From Phaeobacter sp. 22II1-1F12B (GTDB lineage Bacteria; Pseudomonadota; Alphaproteobacteria; Rhodobacterales; Rhodobacteraceae): a DNA stretch of 64,000 nucleotides. Numbering within the stretch: the first letter of the stretch is position 1; every line of letters starts with the position of its first letter. Below the pieces are notes generated by a model that did not search any database, had not been told where the DNA came from, and was given only the letters and a program-made list of their open reading frames with translations. Made by a program: the position numbers and the translations under genes. Below are positions 16,270-27,334 of the stretch, one piece after another. The stretch is from positions 1 through 64,000 of the forward strand of contig NZ_AQQP01000018.1 of NCBI RefSeq assembly GCF_002210165.1, in the 5' to 3' direction.

Positions 16270-17295
16270 ATGACAAAGACTGAGGGATTCGACCGCAGGG
16301 CACATGACTTGCTTGACGGCACAATTGCTTTTGCAGCCCTTCTTGATTCTGAAGGTAATGTGCAAGATGTCAACAAAAATGCCCTCGCTGCGGCAGGAAT
16401 ATCTATCGAGGATGTTCGGAGTAAACCATTCTGGTCGGGATGTTGGTTTGCTCACGACCCCAATTTACAGGGCCGAATTCGAGAGCAAATCGCTTCCGCG
16501 GCTTCGGGTATGACTGTTCGTTTCAGCGAAGAAATATGGACCGAAGATGAAGGGCAGCGGCACGTCGATTGGCAGGTCTCACCAATTAAGAGCGCGACAG
16601 GGGAGGCAAGAGAACTCTTGGTGTCCGGCTGCGACGTCACTGAACGAGAAACCACTAAGGCGAGACTAGAGCTTGCACTGCGAGATTCGAGTCACCGCAT
16701 TAAAAACATCTTTTCGACCATCCGCGCGATGGCACACATGACACGTCGCTTCGCACCACGAGAAACGGCCATGGAAGAATTCCTGAGTCGCTTCGATGCG
16801 CTCTCGACCGCTCATCATATTCTGAGTTCTTCAGAGCACGATGGTTCTGCCAGCTTCCCAGCGATAACGAGCGCGATTTTGAAACCCCATTTGACGGAGG
16901 ATATGGCAGCGCGGTGCACGGTGATCGGTCCGAGCGAATTGCTTGCCCGAGATCAGGGTAAGCTCTTAGCTCTCTGCCTTCACGAATTGGCGACAAATTC
17001 GGTCAAATATGGGGCTCTTTCAAAAGCTGGCGGTTCGATAGAGATCACTTTGAGTGATCCGGACGACGCTGGCTTGTCATCTTTCCGTTGGGTAGAGGTT
17101 TTCGATATTCCTGTTGCACCATCGTCCAGAACAGGATTTGGCTCTCAGTTCATACAAATGACTCTGGAAGGCATATTTGGTGCCGAGCCAAAAGTTGAAC
17201 TGACGCCGAATAGGCTAAGTGTTGAGGTTCGGGGGACGGCTAATAACCTTTTTGAGAGTGTGAATGACCCAAAGATTTGGAACCGGACATCTTGA
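16270..17295 (+). CDS. HWE/HisKA_2-type sensor histidine kinase with PAS domain
   Basis: The protein has 341 residues and no membrane helix, so it is a cytosolic sensor. A PAS domain covers about 10-125 (AALLDSEGNVQDVNKNALAA, then a PAC-like end SGCDVTERE). The dimerisation domain holds RDSSHRIKNIFSTIRAMAHM with the phosphorylated His near residue 143. The ATPase half holds LCLHELATNSVKYGAL (N-box) and the HWE-type GFGSQFIQMTLEG. Its 3' end overlaps the response regulator gene by 32 bp, so the two form a pair. Kinases of this class often feed light, redox or general-stress signalling in alphaproteobacteria. The signal is unknown. Confidence 0.88.
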   Translation: MTKTEGFDRRAHDLLDGTIAFAALLDSEGNVQDVNKNALAAAGISIEDVRSKPFWSGCWFAHDPNLQGRIREQIASAASGMTVRFSEEIWTEDEGQRHVDWQVSPIKSATGEARELLVSGCDVTERETTKARLELALRDSSHRIKNIFSTIRAMAHMTRRFAPRETAMEEFLSRFDALSTAHHILSSSEHDGSASFPAITSAILKPHLTEDMAARCTVIGPSELLARDQGKLLALCLHELATNSVKYGALSKAGGSIEITLSDPDDAGLSSFRWVEVFDIPVAPSSRTGFGSQFIQMTLEGIFGAEPKVELTPNRLSVEVRGTANNLFESVNDPKIWNRTS

Positions 17296-17653
17296 CGTCA
17301 TAATCGTAGAGGACAATGCACTTATCGCACTCGACTTGCAGTTCCTTTTGGAAGATTTGGGTCATCGATGTATCGGAAAGTATGCGCGTTCAGGGTCGGC
17401 AATGCGCGCGGCTGCAGAGCGGCGACCTGATGTTGGGTTGATCGACCTAAACCTTGCCGATGGGCGAACCGGACATATGGTCGTGGAGAAACTGAGTTCG
17501 TTAGGCATACCTTGCATAGTCATTTCAGGCGAGGCTCGGCATAATGCAAATATTGGAAAGGCATTGGCGGTGCTTGAGAAGCCAGTGAACACCGAAGTCT
17601 TGCGGCGGATTCTTGACGAAATTGGTGGGAAAGAGACAATTCCGACCGAGTGA
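17264..17653 (+). CDS. Stand-alone response regulator receiver protein
   Basis: The protein has 129 residues and is a single receiver domain. IIVEDNALIALDL gives the acidic pocket, VGLIDLNLADG the phosphorylated Asp near residue 61, VISGE the Ser/Thr switch and LEKPV the conserved Lys. There is no output domain. It is translationally coupled to the preceding kinase. Single-domain receivers next to HWE kinases usually act as phosphate sinks or as adaptors in branched signalling. No target is visible. Confidence 0.9.
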   Translation: MTQRFGTGHLDVIIVEDNALIALDLQFLLEDLGHRCIGKYARSGSAMRAAAERRPDVGLIDLNLADGRTGHMVVEKLSSLGIPCIVISGEARHNANIGKALAVLEKPVNTEVLRRILDEIGGKETIPTE

Positions 17654-17734
17654 GTGCTGATTTCCGCTGTGGAGTGACCCAGTATTTTCCCCAAGACTGG
17701 ACCCAGCCTTATTCATGTCTCGACAGTCATGTTG

Positions 17735-18177
17735 TGGTCAATGCTGGAGTTTCTTTTCTCGTTTTCTTGGTGGCCTCGCAGCAGGCATTGCAGTGATAGC
17801 TGTCGTTGCCGGTTTCCAGAATGTGACAGCAGTGAGTGAGCCGGTCCAGAAGCGCGATTGTCATCTTTGCGTCGCCAACGACCTAGGTACATTCGGAGAA
17901 GCTGAAGTTGGTGGTGATGATCACGCTGGTGCGCTCCTAGAGTTTGCTCAAGAGATGGTGCAGCAACGCTCCGCGTGATAAGCTGAACGACAGGTGGCCG
18001 AGTTCTTCGAGGAGCGAGCCATTATCCGCCAGTGGTCCAAGGACAATGGCGAGCAAATCAACCTTGGTGAGCCTCTCGGCCATTCTACTGGCCGACGGGG
18101 CTATCGCTTTCCACCGTGGGAGCAATAAAAAGGTTCGAGAAATAGATGACTTGATTGGCCTTGCCACGCCGCTCCCG
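17735..18177 (-). pseudogene. istB: IstB (IS21-family helper ATPase) remnant
   Basis: The minus-strand frame gives LLEELGHLSFS, ALLHHLLSKL, then after an in-frame stop ERTSVIITTNFSFSE, after a second stop [29 protein letters not shown]. This is the C-terminal half of an IS21 IstB protein. Two nonsense codons, a missing N-terminal Walker A part and no istA show that it is dead. It abuts the end of the beta-oxidation operon and marks an old IS21 insertion and deletion. Confidence 0.85.
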
Positions 18178-19986
18178 TTATGAGGTACGGCGCATCGCAC
18201 CCCTCAGGGCATAGGCCATTGCGCGGTCCTTCAATCCTTTTGGCTTGTTTAGCCCCAACCTTGCCAGCAGATCATCCGGTTTTTCTGCAGTCATACCGCC
18301 TAGGATTAACTTCACCAGGGCCAAGGTGTCGCCTTGGGCATCAGACAACCGGCTGAGGATGGGGAGCAGGCGGCGTTCTATTGCGTCAAAATCCGTGCCA
18401 AATGGAAAGTTCGGTAGGTCGATTGGATGGAGCCATTCCCTGAGAGTGTCGGGCGTGTTTTGACGCGCGCTGTCGGGCAGTTGATACTCCCTTCCTATCT
18501 TGCCTGCGGATTTGGCCTGCTCCAGCAGATCATTCTGAAACCGGATGTCCGTGATGGCCAGCATGCGGGCGACCGCATCCTCGTCGCGCTGACCGCGCAG
18601 ATCGGCGATCCCGTATTCCGTCACGATGATGTCGCGATAGGCGCGGGGCACGCTTTCATGCGGGTGATCCCAGACAATGTTGGACACGGTCTTGCCCTTA
18701 CTGGTGCGGGTGGCGGGCAGCGTCAGGATGGATCGCGCACCATCGAGGGCAAAGGCCTGTTCGATGAAGTTGAACTGCCCGCCGATCCCGCTGACCTCCT
18801 GCGCCGAGGAGGTGATATCGCTGACGGCACCGCCGAGAAGCGTGACCTTCATGGCGGCATTGACGAAGCGGGCATCGGTTCGCGCAGCGCGCTTGCCGCG
18901 CTCGTCGCCGTAAAGCTGATTGGTGAAGCTGACGGGCATCATGCGGATCTTGCCGCGCTGGTCTTCGGGCAGGGATCGGAGGCGGTCATAGAAATCCCGG
19001 CAGTCGACGAAGAACCCGGCATGGATCGCCACGCCATCTACCTCGCGCCGGATGACGCCGTGTTCGAACAGGTGAAGCAGGCCGTCGACCAGCATTTCAG
19101 TGACGGCATAGAGGCCTATGTCGAACGCGCTGTCTTCGTCGTAGCCTTCGCGGTCGAAGGGATTGGCCGCATGGATTTTACGGAAATTGCCGGATTGCCG
19201 CAGCAGCAGGGCGTTGGCAACGGCGTCACCAATCGCCCCGATGCCGATCTGAAGCGTGCCGCCGTCGCGCACCGTGCTGGCGACATGCAGGCCAATGGCG
19301 TGTTCTGCCAGACCGACGGGCCGTTTGACGACGGAAAATAGCTCAAAGTCCGGTCCGGGGTCGAGGCAGAGATCGACCTCGCCCTTCGGCAGGATCGCTT
19401 CCGGTCCCGACATGGCGGGCAGGTTGGTGTTGGTTTCGCCCACCACGATGAACTCTTGCCGCCCCTCACGCCGGGCACGCAGCAGGTCCGCGGAGATATC
19501 GGTATTGCAGGACAGGCTGAAATCGTCGCCGAGGGGTGCCAGAAGCTGCATCAGCACGTTCGGTTTCCAGGCCGTCAGCACGTCATAGGCATGGGTATAG
19601 TTCGATGCGATATAGCGCCGCTGCATTGCCGGAACGCCGATCCAGCGCCCGGCCAGCAGGAAGAATTCCGAGACCTCGATATTCGCGGGCAGGGTGCCGT
19701 CCCGCATCATCGTCGCGTAGTCGAGCGACGGGTATCGCCCGAATAGCCGGTCCGCCGCCGGTTCCAGAAAGCGACGCGCCATGTCCCCGGACATGTCCGG
19801 CCGTTCAAGCGTCAGCGCGGTCAGGATCGACAGGCGCGTGTCCGGGCGGTTTGCAACGGCGCGGGTGAGCGCGTTGACGAGGGTGACGGGCTTGCCGAGG
19901 CCAAGGGGCAGAGCAAGCCGGATGTCGCCCCCGGTCCGGTCGATAATCTCGGCGGCGATGGCGTCGGCTGTGCGCGGTTCAGCCAA
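18178..19986 (-). CDS. Acetyl-CoA hydrolase/transferase family protein
   Basis: The protein has about 602 residues from TTG 19986, which overlaps the end of the fadJ-like gene by 8 bp. The open frame extends further up, but only inside that gene. An N-terminal CoA-transferase-like half (LALPLGLGKPVTLVNALTRA) and a C-terminal hydrolase/transferase domain with GIGGQFNFIEQAFAL and IVTEYGIADLRGQ match the family that moves or removes CoA from acetyl-CoA and similar acyl groups. As the last gene of a fatty-acid oxidation operon it could recycle CoA or pass it to another acid. Its exact substrates cannot be read from sequence. Confidence 0.82.
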   Translation of the reverse strand: MAEPRTADAIAAEIIDRTGGDIRLALPLGLGKPVTLVNALTRAVANRPDTRLSILTALTLERPDMSGDMARRFLEPAADRLFGRYPSLDYATMMRDGTLPANIEVSEFFLLAGRWIGVPAMQRRYIASNYTHAYDVLTAWKPNVLMQLLAPLGDDFSLSCNTDISADLLRARREGRQEFIVVGETNTNLPAMSGPEAILPKGEVDLCLDPGPDFELFSVVKRPVGLAEHAIGLHVASTVRDGGTLQIGIGAIGDAVANALLLRQSGNFRKIHAANPFDREGYDEDSAFDIGLYAVTEMLVDGLLHLFEHGVIRREVDGVAIHAGFFVDCRDFYDRLRSLPEDQRGKIRMMPVSFTNQLYGDERGKRAARTDARFVNAAMKVTLLGGAVSDITSSAQEVSGIGGQFNFIEQAFALDGARSILTLPATRTSKGKTVSNIVWDHPHESVPRAYRDIIVTEYGIADLRGQRDEDAVARMLAITDIRFQNDLLEQAKSAGKIGREYQLPDSARQNTPDTLREWLHPIDLPNFPFGTDFDAIERRLLPILSRLSDAQGDTLALVKLILGGMTAEKPDDLLARLGLNKPKGLKDRAMAYALRGAMRRTS

Positions 19987-22032
19987 GGGTGTCCCAGCCC
20001 GAATCGGGGTCAAACCGGGCCCCGTGTTTCTCGGCCAGTTGCCGCAGGGTCTCGGGGACATCACCTCGCACCTTGGCATAGTGCAACGGGCCGCCACGGA
20101 AGGGCGCCCAGCCTGTGCCAAAGATCATCGCCGCATCGACCGTATCCGCATCGGGCGCGACGCCCTTGCGCAGAACCTCGGCCGCCGCGTTGCACATGGG
20201 CAGGATCAGGCGGTCGATGACCTGCTGGTCTGGGTCGTCCGCAGGCTCCTTGGGCGGCTCTTCGCTGTCATAGTCATAAAGACCCTTGCCGGCCTTTTTC
20301 CCGATCTCGCCTTTTTCGACCTTTTCGCGCAGCCAGCCGGGCGTGTCGGCGACCGGTGTGTCCAGGCCGTCGCGAAGGGACCGCCCGACCTCAAGACAGA
20401 TGTCCAGCCCGACCTGATCGGCCAGTGTGACCGGCCCCAAGGGCATGCCGAAGGCGAGTGCGGCGCGGTCTATCGCGACCTTGTCGTGGCCTTCGTCCAG
20501 CATCAGCATCGCCTCCATCATGTAGGGCGCAAGCACGCGGTTGACGAGGAAGCCGGGGTAGTCGGCAACCCGCGCGGGCAGGCGGTCGATGCCTGCCGTG
20601 AAGGCCGCCAGCCGGTCGAGCGTGTCCTGCGACGCGAGGTCGTGAGAAACGACCTCGACCAGGGGCATGCTGCTGACCGGGTTGAAGAAATGCAGGCCGG
20701 CGAAAGGTGCCGGATCGGGGGCCGCGTCGACGAGCGAGGCGAGCGGCAGGCTGGAGGTGTTGGTCGCAAGGATCGCGCCGGGCTTCATCACGTTGGTCAG
20801 TTCGGCGTAGATCGCCTCTTTGACCTCGGTCTTTTCCGGCCCGGCCTCAATGATCAGGTCGGCGCGTGCACGGCCCAGCCGCTCCGGGTCGGGCATCAGC
20901 CGGTCCAGCGCATCGCGCGCGTCAATCCCGCTCAGGTGTTTGCGCTCGTATATCTTGGTGGCGCGGCGGATCGTTTGACCGAGGGGGGCGAGCTCGACAT
21001 CCTCAATCGTCACCCGTTTGCCCTGCATGGCGGCCCAGGCGGCGATTTCCGCGCCCATAACCCCGGCACCGATGACGTGGACATGGGCGATGCCATCCTC
21101 GCCCTTGCCAGCCGACTTCAACTGCTGGCGCAGAAAGAACACGCGGATCAGATTCTGCGCGGTGCTGCTGTCGAGCAGCGTGGCAAACGATGCAATTTCG
21201 GCCTTCTGCATCTCGCCCGCGTCGCCGCCGTGATCTTCCCAAAGGTTGATCAGGGCAAAGGGCGCAGGGAAATGCGCGCGCGGGGCCTTCTTTTCGCTCT
21301 CCGACCGCATCCGGGTAGCAGCCAGACCGCGCGCCGCACGGGTGCGCAGGGCCGAGGCGCGAAAGCTGCCCTCATGGTCCAGACGACCGGAGGCTGCCGC
21401 CGCAATGGCCGCATCGACATGCCGTTCGGGCACCAGCGCGTCGATGATGCCAAGTTTCTTGGCCTTGCGGTCATGGGCGCTGCGGCCAGTCAGCATCATC
21501 TGCATTGCCTCGACCGGGTCGATCAGGTTGGTCAGCCGGAACGTGCCGCCAAGGCCCGGATGCAGGCCAAGCTGGATTTCCGGAAAGCCCAGCTTGACAC
21601 CGTCAACCCCGATCCGGTGATCGCAGGCGAGCGCCAGTTCAAAGGCGCCGCCAAGCGTCGTGCCGTGCACCACCGCCACCGTCGGGACGGGCAGGGCGGC
21701 CAGCTTGTCGAGCACGGCGTGACCCTGGCGGAGCATCGCCACCGACTCCTCCCCGCTCAGACCGGAAAAGCTGTCGATATCCGCGCCTGCGCCGAACCCG
21801 CCGGGCTTGGAGGACCGGATCGCCAGAACATCGGGCCGTGCCTGTTTGACCTCGTCCAGCAGAGTGTCGAGTTCGCTCAGCACTGCTTCGGAGATGACAT
21901 TGGTTCCCATGCCGGCGCAGTCGAGCCAGAGGGTCAGCGTGCCCTCATACTCCTCCCGCCGCCAGTTCAGCGCTTCGGGCGCTTTTGGGGCGTTTGTCGA
22001 CTCATCGGAGCTGATTTCGTCAAGAACGTCGG

Positions 22033-22036
<4 letters not shown>
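19979..22036 (-). CDS. fadJ: Bifunctional enoyl-CoA hydratase / 3-hydroxyacyl-CoA dehydrogenase
   Basis: The protein has 685 residues from ATG 22036, which overlaps the thiolase stop in an ATGA; upstream in-frame ATG 22081 lies inside the thiolase gene. The N-terminal crotonase domain (about 20-215) has GTTLGGAFELALACDHRIG and FPEIQLGLHPGLGGT with the catalytic Glu positions. The NAD-binding domain starts at VHVIGAGVMGAEIAAW, and AGLHFFNPVSSMPLVEVV carries the dehydrogenase His. Two C-terminal 3-hydroxyacyl-CoA dehydrogenase domains follow. It performs the second and third steps of beta-oxidation and fits with the fadE-like and thiolase genes directly upstream. Confidence 0.93.
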
Positions 22037-23312
<1,276 letters not shown>

Positions 23313-23316
<4 letters not shown>

Positions 23317-25553
23317 TCTGCTGCCTCCGGCCAGGCGGCCCGGCTGGGCATTTCGGGGAACAGGCGCGCCAACTCGTGGGGCGTGTAGTCATCCACGGCG
23401 ATTACTTTCTGCACTGCGTCCTCGACCCGCGTTAGCTGTTCGAACTCGGCATCGGACAGGATTCCGGCCTCAAGGCCTTCCCGCGGCGATTTGCGGGCGG
23501 TGCGCAACCGTTTCGTAATCGGCTCGGCCTCCATCACCAGTTTGAAAGCTGTGTCCAGCAGACCAAGTCCGCTGTGCGCTTTCGGCGGGTGGAACCCCCG
23601 CACAAGCCGGTCGCGCGAGGCACTCGGTTCGTAGAAGAGCTTCCCCACGGCCTCCTTCACCTTGTCGGACGGGCCACGCGGATGTGCGCCAGGTCGCAGG
23701 ATCGGGCGTAGAACCCAGCCAACCCATTTCGCGGGCATATTGGCAATGGTTTCGTCCAGCGCCCGGCCGATGCGGGCAAAGCCTGTCTCGGCTGCGTGCT
23801 GGACGAGCGGCAGGTCCGCTTCGTGCCGGCCTTCGTCCTCCCAACGTTTCAGGGTGGCCGCGATCAAATACATTTCCGACAGGGCGTCGCCGAGGCGGGC
23901 AGAGATCATCTCTTTCCGCTTGAGCGCCCCGCCGAGGGTTAGGAAGGCCATGTCGGCGGTCAGAGCGAAAGCCGCGGACCAGCGTGACAGTCGCCGATAG
24001 ATCGAGGCGACCTTGCCCGCATCCGACGGCGCATCGCCGCGCCCGGTCCAGGCGGACCACCCGGCGCGGAAGGTGGTGCGAACGGAGTGGTTCACGTGGG
24101 CCCAGAAATGCTTGTCAAAGGCGTCGAGGGATTTGTTCTCGTCCGGTTCCTGAAGGGCTTGCATCTCGTCAAGAAGGTGGGGGTGAGCCCGGATCGCACC
24201 CTGACCGAAGATAATCAGGTTGCGCGTGACGATATTGGCGCCTTCGACCGTGATCCCGATCGGGATGGTCCGGTAGATCGGTTGCAGGTAATTCAGGGGA
24301 CCGTCAATCACCGCCTTGCCCGAATGCACGTCCATCGCGTCGTTGATCGCGTCGCGCATCCGATCCGTGGCGTGGTATTTCATGATGGCCGAAATGACAG
24401 CGAGCTTGTGTCCTTCGTCCAGCGCCGCCGTGGTCAGCCGCCGTCCGGCGTCGATCACGTAGGCGCTGGCGGCAATCCGGGCCAAGGGTTCCTGCACCCC
24501 GCCAAAGAGGCCTATCGGCAAGTTGAACTGCGTTCGGATGCGAGAATAGGCGCCGGTGGTATGGGCGGCCAGCGCCGTTGCCGCGGCGGAGAGCGAGGGC
24601 AGGGAGATGCCCCGTCCGGCGGCCAGCGCGCTCATCAGCATCATCCAACCCCGGCCGGCGTAGTCCGGCCCGCCGATGATGTGGTCGAGAGGGATGAACA
24701 CGTCCTTGCCGGTCGTCGGGCCGTTCTGGAACATGGTGCCCGAGGGGAGGTGGCGCCGCCCGATCTCGACCCCCGGCAGATCGGTCGGGACAAGGGCACA
24801 GGTGATGCCGATTCCCTCAGTCTCTCCCAGCAGGCTGTCCGGGTCACGCAGCTTGAAAGCCAGACCCAGAACCGTGCAGACCGGGGACAGGGTGATGTAA
24901 CGCTTGGCCCAGTTCAGGCGGATGCCCAGAACCTCCTCGCCGTTCCACTGGCCTTTGCAGATGACCCCGTCGTCGGTCATGGCCGAAGCGTCAGAGCCAG
25001 CGTCTTCGCTTGTCAGACCGAAGGCGGGCAGCTCCTCCCCGCTGGCCAGCCGGGGCAGCCATTGCTTTTTCTGGTCGTCGGTGCCGAACTGGAGAATGAG
25101 TTCGCCCGGGCCGAGGGAATTGGGCACCATGACTGTGACGGCGCCCACAACGGAGTGGCTGGCGATGTAGCGCACGACCTCGGAATGGGCGTAGGCCGAA
25201 AAGCCCAAGCCCCCATGTTCCTTGGGGATGATCATACCAAAGAAGCCGTTTTCGCGCAGAAAGTTCCAGGCGTCGGTCGGAAGATCGCCAGTGTGGTGGT
25301 CTATCTCCCAAGGATCGATCATGTCGCAGAAGACCTGGCAGGGACCTTCGATGAATGCAGCTTCTTCTTCGGTCAAATTCGGCGCCTTCATGTTGCGCAG
25401 CATTGTCCAGTCTGGCTTGCCGGAGAACAGTTCGGCTTCGAAGTGGACGTCGCCAGAATTGATCGCTTCCGCCTCAGTGGCGGACAGAGTGGGAAGGGCT
25501 TTTTTCGCCCATTTATGGATAGGATGGGTGAGGTAGCGTTTCCGGAATGACAT
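23313..25553 (-). CDS. fadE: Acyl-CoA dehydrogenase, FadE type
   Basis: The protein has 746 residues, in the range of the long FadE branch rather than the usual 380-residue acyl-CoA dehydrogenases. The flavin domain is recognisable by PAFGLTSEDAGSDASAM and the following beta-domain. A long C-terminal region after about residue 500 corresponds to the DUF1974 extension of FadE. It introduces the first double bond of beta-oxidation. As the first gene of the leftward operon it would set expression of the thiolase and fadJ-like genes. No FadR-like operator was recognised in the 120 bp upstream. Confidence 0.92.
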
Positions 25554-25619
25554 TTGCGATCCTCCTGTGATGTGAACTCACTCGCTTCGGAGGTGGTTCC
25601 TGCGAATCAGGAATGCTTC

Positions 25620-25645
25620 GGAACCCTGCCCGGGACGTGTCCGTT
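25620..25645 (+). promoter_or_regulatory. EcfG-type promoter, GGAAC-N18-GTT
   Basis: GGAAC at 25620-25624 and GTT at 25643-25645 (preceded by C) are spaced by 18 bases. The site lies 31 bp before the small membrane protein gene. Confidence 0.6.
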
Positions 25646-25675
25646 GGCTTTCCGTACTTCTGATGGAGGAAAATC

Positions 25676-25876
25676 ATGAAACATGGTTGGAGACTGATAT
25701 TCATTCCGCTTTGGGTCCTGTGCATCGCGGGTGCGGCAGTAACAGTGTTTCTGGCGCTCGGATGGGTCGGCTGGAAAGCTTTTGCGGTGGCCGTTGTCAT
25801 AGGCGCAGTGACAGGTATTCCGGCCGGGCTATGGAATACACACAAGGTTCGTCGCGACGACCCTGCATGGTCTTGA
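25676..25876 (+). CDS. Small two-helix membrane protein
   Basis: The protein has 66 residues and is preceded by a strong GGAGG. Two hydrophobic stretches (WRLIFIPLWVLCIAGAAVTV, then WKAFAVAVVIGAVTGIPAGL) make almost the whole protein, ending in a charged tail HKVRRDDPAWS that probably faces the cytoplasm. No family function is known to me. A promoter of the general-stress type precedes it, which suggests a stress-induced inner-membrane protein. Confidence 0.75.
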   Translation: MKHGWRLIFIPLWVLCIAGAAVTVFLALGWVGWKAFAVAVVIGAVTGIPAGLWNTHKVRRDDPAWS

Positions 25877-26167
25877 TACCCGTCGAGACATCCATCAGCC
25901 GCGCTCACAGCTTGACCCAAGGCGTGTGCAAAAAGCTGTTTGGATTGATGTCCGATAGTGCCCGGTATCGTGCGCTCAAATCGGTGAGCGAGGCTTGCGG
26001 CAAAGGTGTAGAAGCGCGGGACTTTTGAGTACCGCTCATGTTCTCGTACGATGGCTGTACTTGAGGGTGAGCAAAGCGCTCGCGCTGCTCGCCCGGACGA
26101 AACTTGGAGACGAACTTTCCAAAAGTGCTTCCCGCTTCTGGCTCCGACTGTGTTCGGGGGAGAACAC
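25877..26167 (-). other. Unassigned stretch replacing the exoD 3' part
   Basis: A minus-strand frame ending at 25905 reads LTDLSARYRALSDINPNSFLHTPWVKL, which looks like the tail of a real protein but is not attached to any recognisable start or domain. It abuts the broken exoD frame, so this is probably a recombination junction with foreign or decayed DNA. Confidence 0.3.
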
Positions 26168-26286
26168 CCGGCGCTGACCTCTCCGAGCGCATCGATCACT
26201 TCCTCGATCGAATTCTCCTCACCCGAAATGGAGCGTCCGAGATCGTCGAGAACGTCGCTTAGTGCGTTGGTCGTGTCGTGGTTCAT
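26168..26286 (-). pseudogene. exoD: ExoD-family protein, 5' remnant
   Basis: The frame starts at ATG 26286, 13 bp behind the antiporter stop. It reads TTNALSDVLDDLGRSISGEE, then EEVIDALGEVSAG, which is the usual N-terminus of exopolysaccharide-synthesis (ExoD) membrane proteins. After that Gly, where the family continues with a hydrophobic core, the similarity stops and the frame runs on through unrelated sequence without membrane helices. Only about 40 of roughly 200 residues remain. It was the last gene of the antiporter operon before truncation. Confidence 0.7.
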
Positions 26287-26299
26287 GCCGGTCCTTCTA

Positions 26300-27334
26300 T
26301 CATCTGAGCGTGAACAACAGGACGATGCCACAGAGGTAGACTGCGGCAACCGCGATCGAATCGTAGCCCACGCCCGCCACAGCCGGATCGCGCCGCTCCA
26401 GAAGACCGACCACGTATATCGCGGTAACGAGGATGCCGAGCACCGCCGCGAGGATCGAGAAGTTTCCCATTTCGCCCAGCACGGCAGGGCCGGCATAGGC
26501 GAGATCAACCACCAGAATGAGCGCGATGTCGAAGAGGTTGGTGCCCAGAATGTCCGAGACGGCCATGACATAGCGCTTGAGTCGCATGGCCGCGACCACG
26601 GTGGAAACCTCGGGCAGCGAGGTGGCGATGGCCACGAAAACAGCGCCGAAGAAGCTCTGGCCTATCCCAGTGCGTTCGGCCAGTGTCTCGGCCGTCGACG
26701 ACAGTACCCAGCCAGACACCAAGATCGCTGCGGCAACGCTTGCGGTACGCAGAACCAAGCCACTAGTGCTATAGTCCGGCGTCTCCACGTTGGGCAATTC
26801 CTCCGAGGGCGGCTCGCCCACCACTTTCCAGTCGAGGCTACTGTCGGCCTTCGATAGCAGTCGCAGCGCAACGAGGAAGGCGGCAAAGATGCCCCAGCTC
26901 CAAAGCCCGGCACCCAGTACCGCCCGGTCGCCCACGGCGATCGCCGCCACGACCAGCGCCATCAGCACCACGCCCATGGTGCCCTGCAGCAGCACTACTG
27001 GGTCGGGCACCGCGCGGGTCAGCGCGCCACGGCGGAAGATCGCGTCTGCCAAAGCCAAAATCGCCACCTGCATGGTGAAGCCGCCCAGCAGGTTGTTGAC
27101 GGCCAGCGGCCCGTTGCCCGCCAAGGCCGCGCTGCCTGCAACGGCGATCTCGGGCATCGAGGTGACGCCGCCCAGCAGCAGCACGCCAAGGGTGGCCTGA
27201 CCGATCCCAGTCCTGCGGGCTATGGCATCGGCCAACCGTGCTAATCGCGTGCCCGAAAGCCAAACGACCGCCGCTGCACCCAGGAAGAGCGCCGCGCTGG
27301 CTGCGAGCGGCAGGCTTCCAAACCATCCACTCAT
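26300..27334 (-). CDS. Sodium/calcium exchanger family antiporter
   Basis: The protein has 344 residues from ATG 27334, whose ATGA overlaps the upstream fusion gene stop; an earlier in-frame start at 27442 lies inside that gene. Two homologous halves of about five membrane helices each carry the alpha repeats: GVTSMPEIAVAGSAALAGN with LLGGFTMQ in the first, and IATSLPEVSTVVAAM with LGTNLFDIALI in the second. The second repeat keeps the acidic residue of the ion site, and in the first the SMPE Glu is present. It would exchange Ca for Na or H across the inner membrane. Confidence 0.88.
   Translation of the reverse strand: MSGWFGSLPLAASAALFLGAAAVVWLSGTRLARLADAIARRTGIGQATLGVLLLGGVTSMPEIAVAGSAALAGNGPLAVNNLLGGFTMQVAILALADAIFRRGALTRAVPDPVVLLQGTMGVVLMALVVAAIAVGDRAVLGAGLWSWGIFAAFLVALRLLSKADSSLDWKVVGEPPSEELPNVETPDYSTSGLVLRTASVAAAILVSGWVLSSTAETLAERTGIGQSFFGAVFVAIATSLPEVSTVVAAMRLKRYVMAVSDILGTNLFDIALILVVDLAYAGPAVLGEMGNFSILAAVLGILVTAIYVVGLLERRDPAVAGVGYDSIAVAAVYLCGIVLLFTLR

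Noticed and set aside
25575-25600. GGAAC-N18-GTT on the minus strand before fadE
   Set aside because: The spacer ends in A rather than C, and the operon is a catabolic one; a chance match cannot be excluded, so it is not counted among the thirteen.
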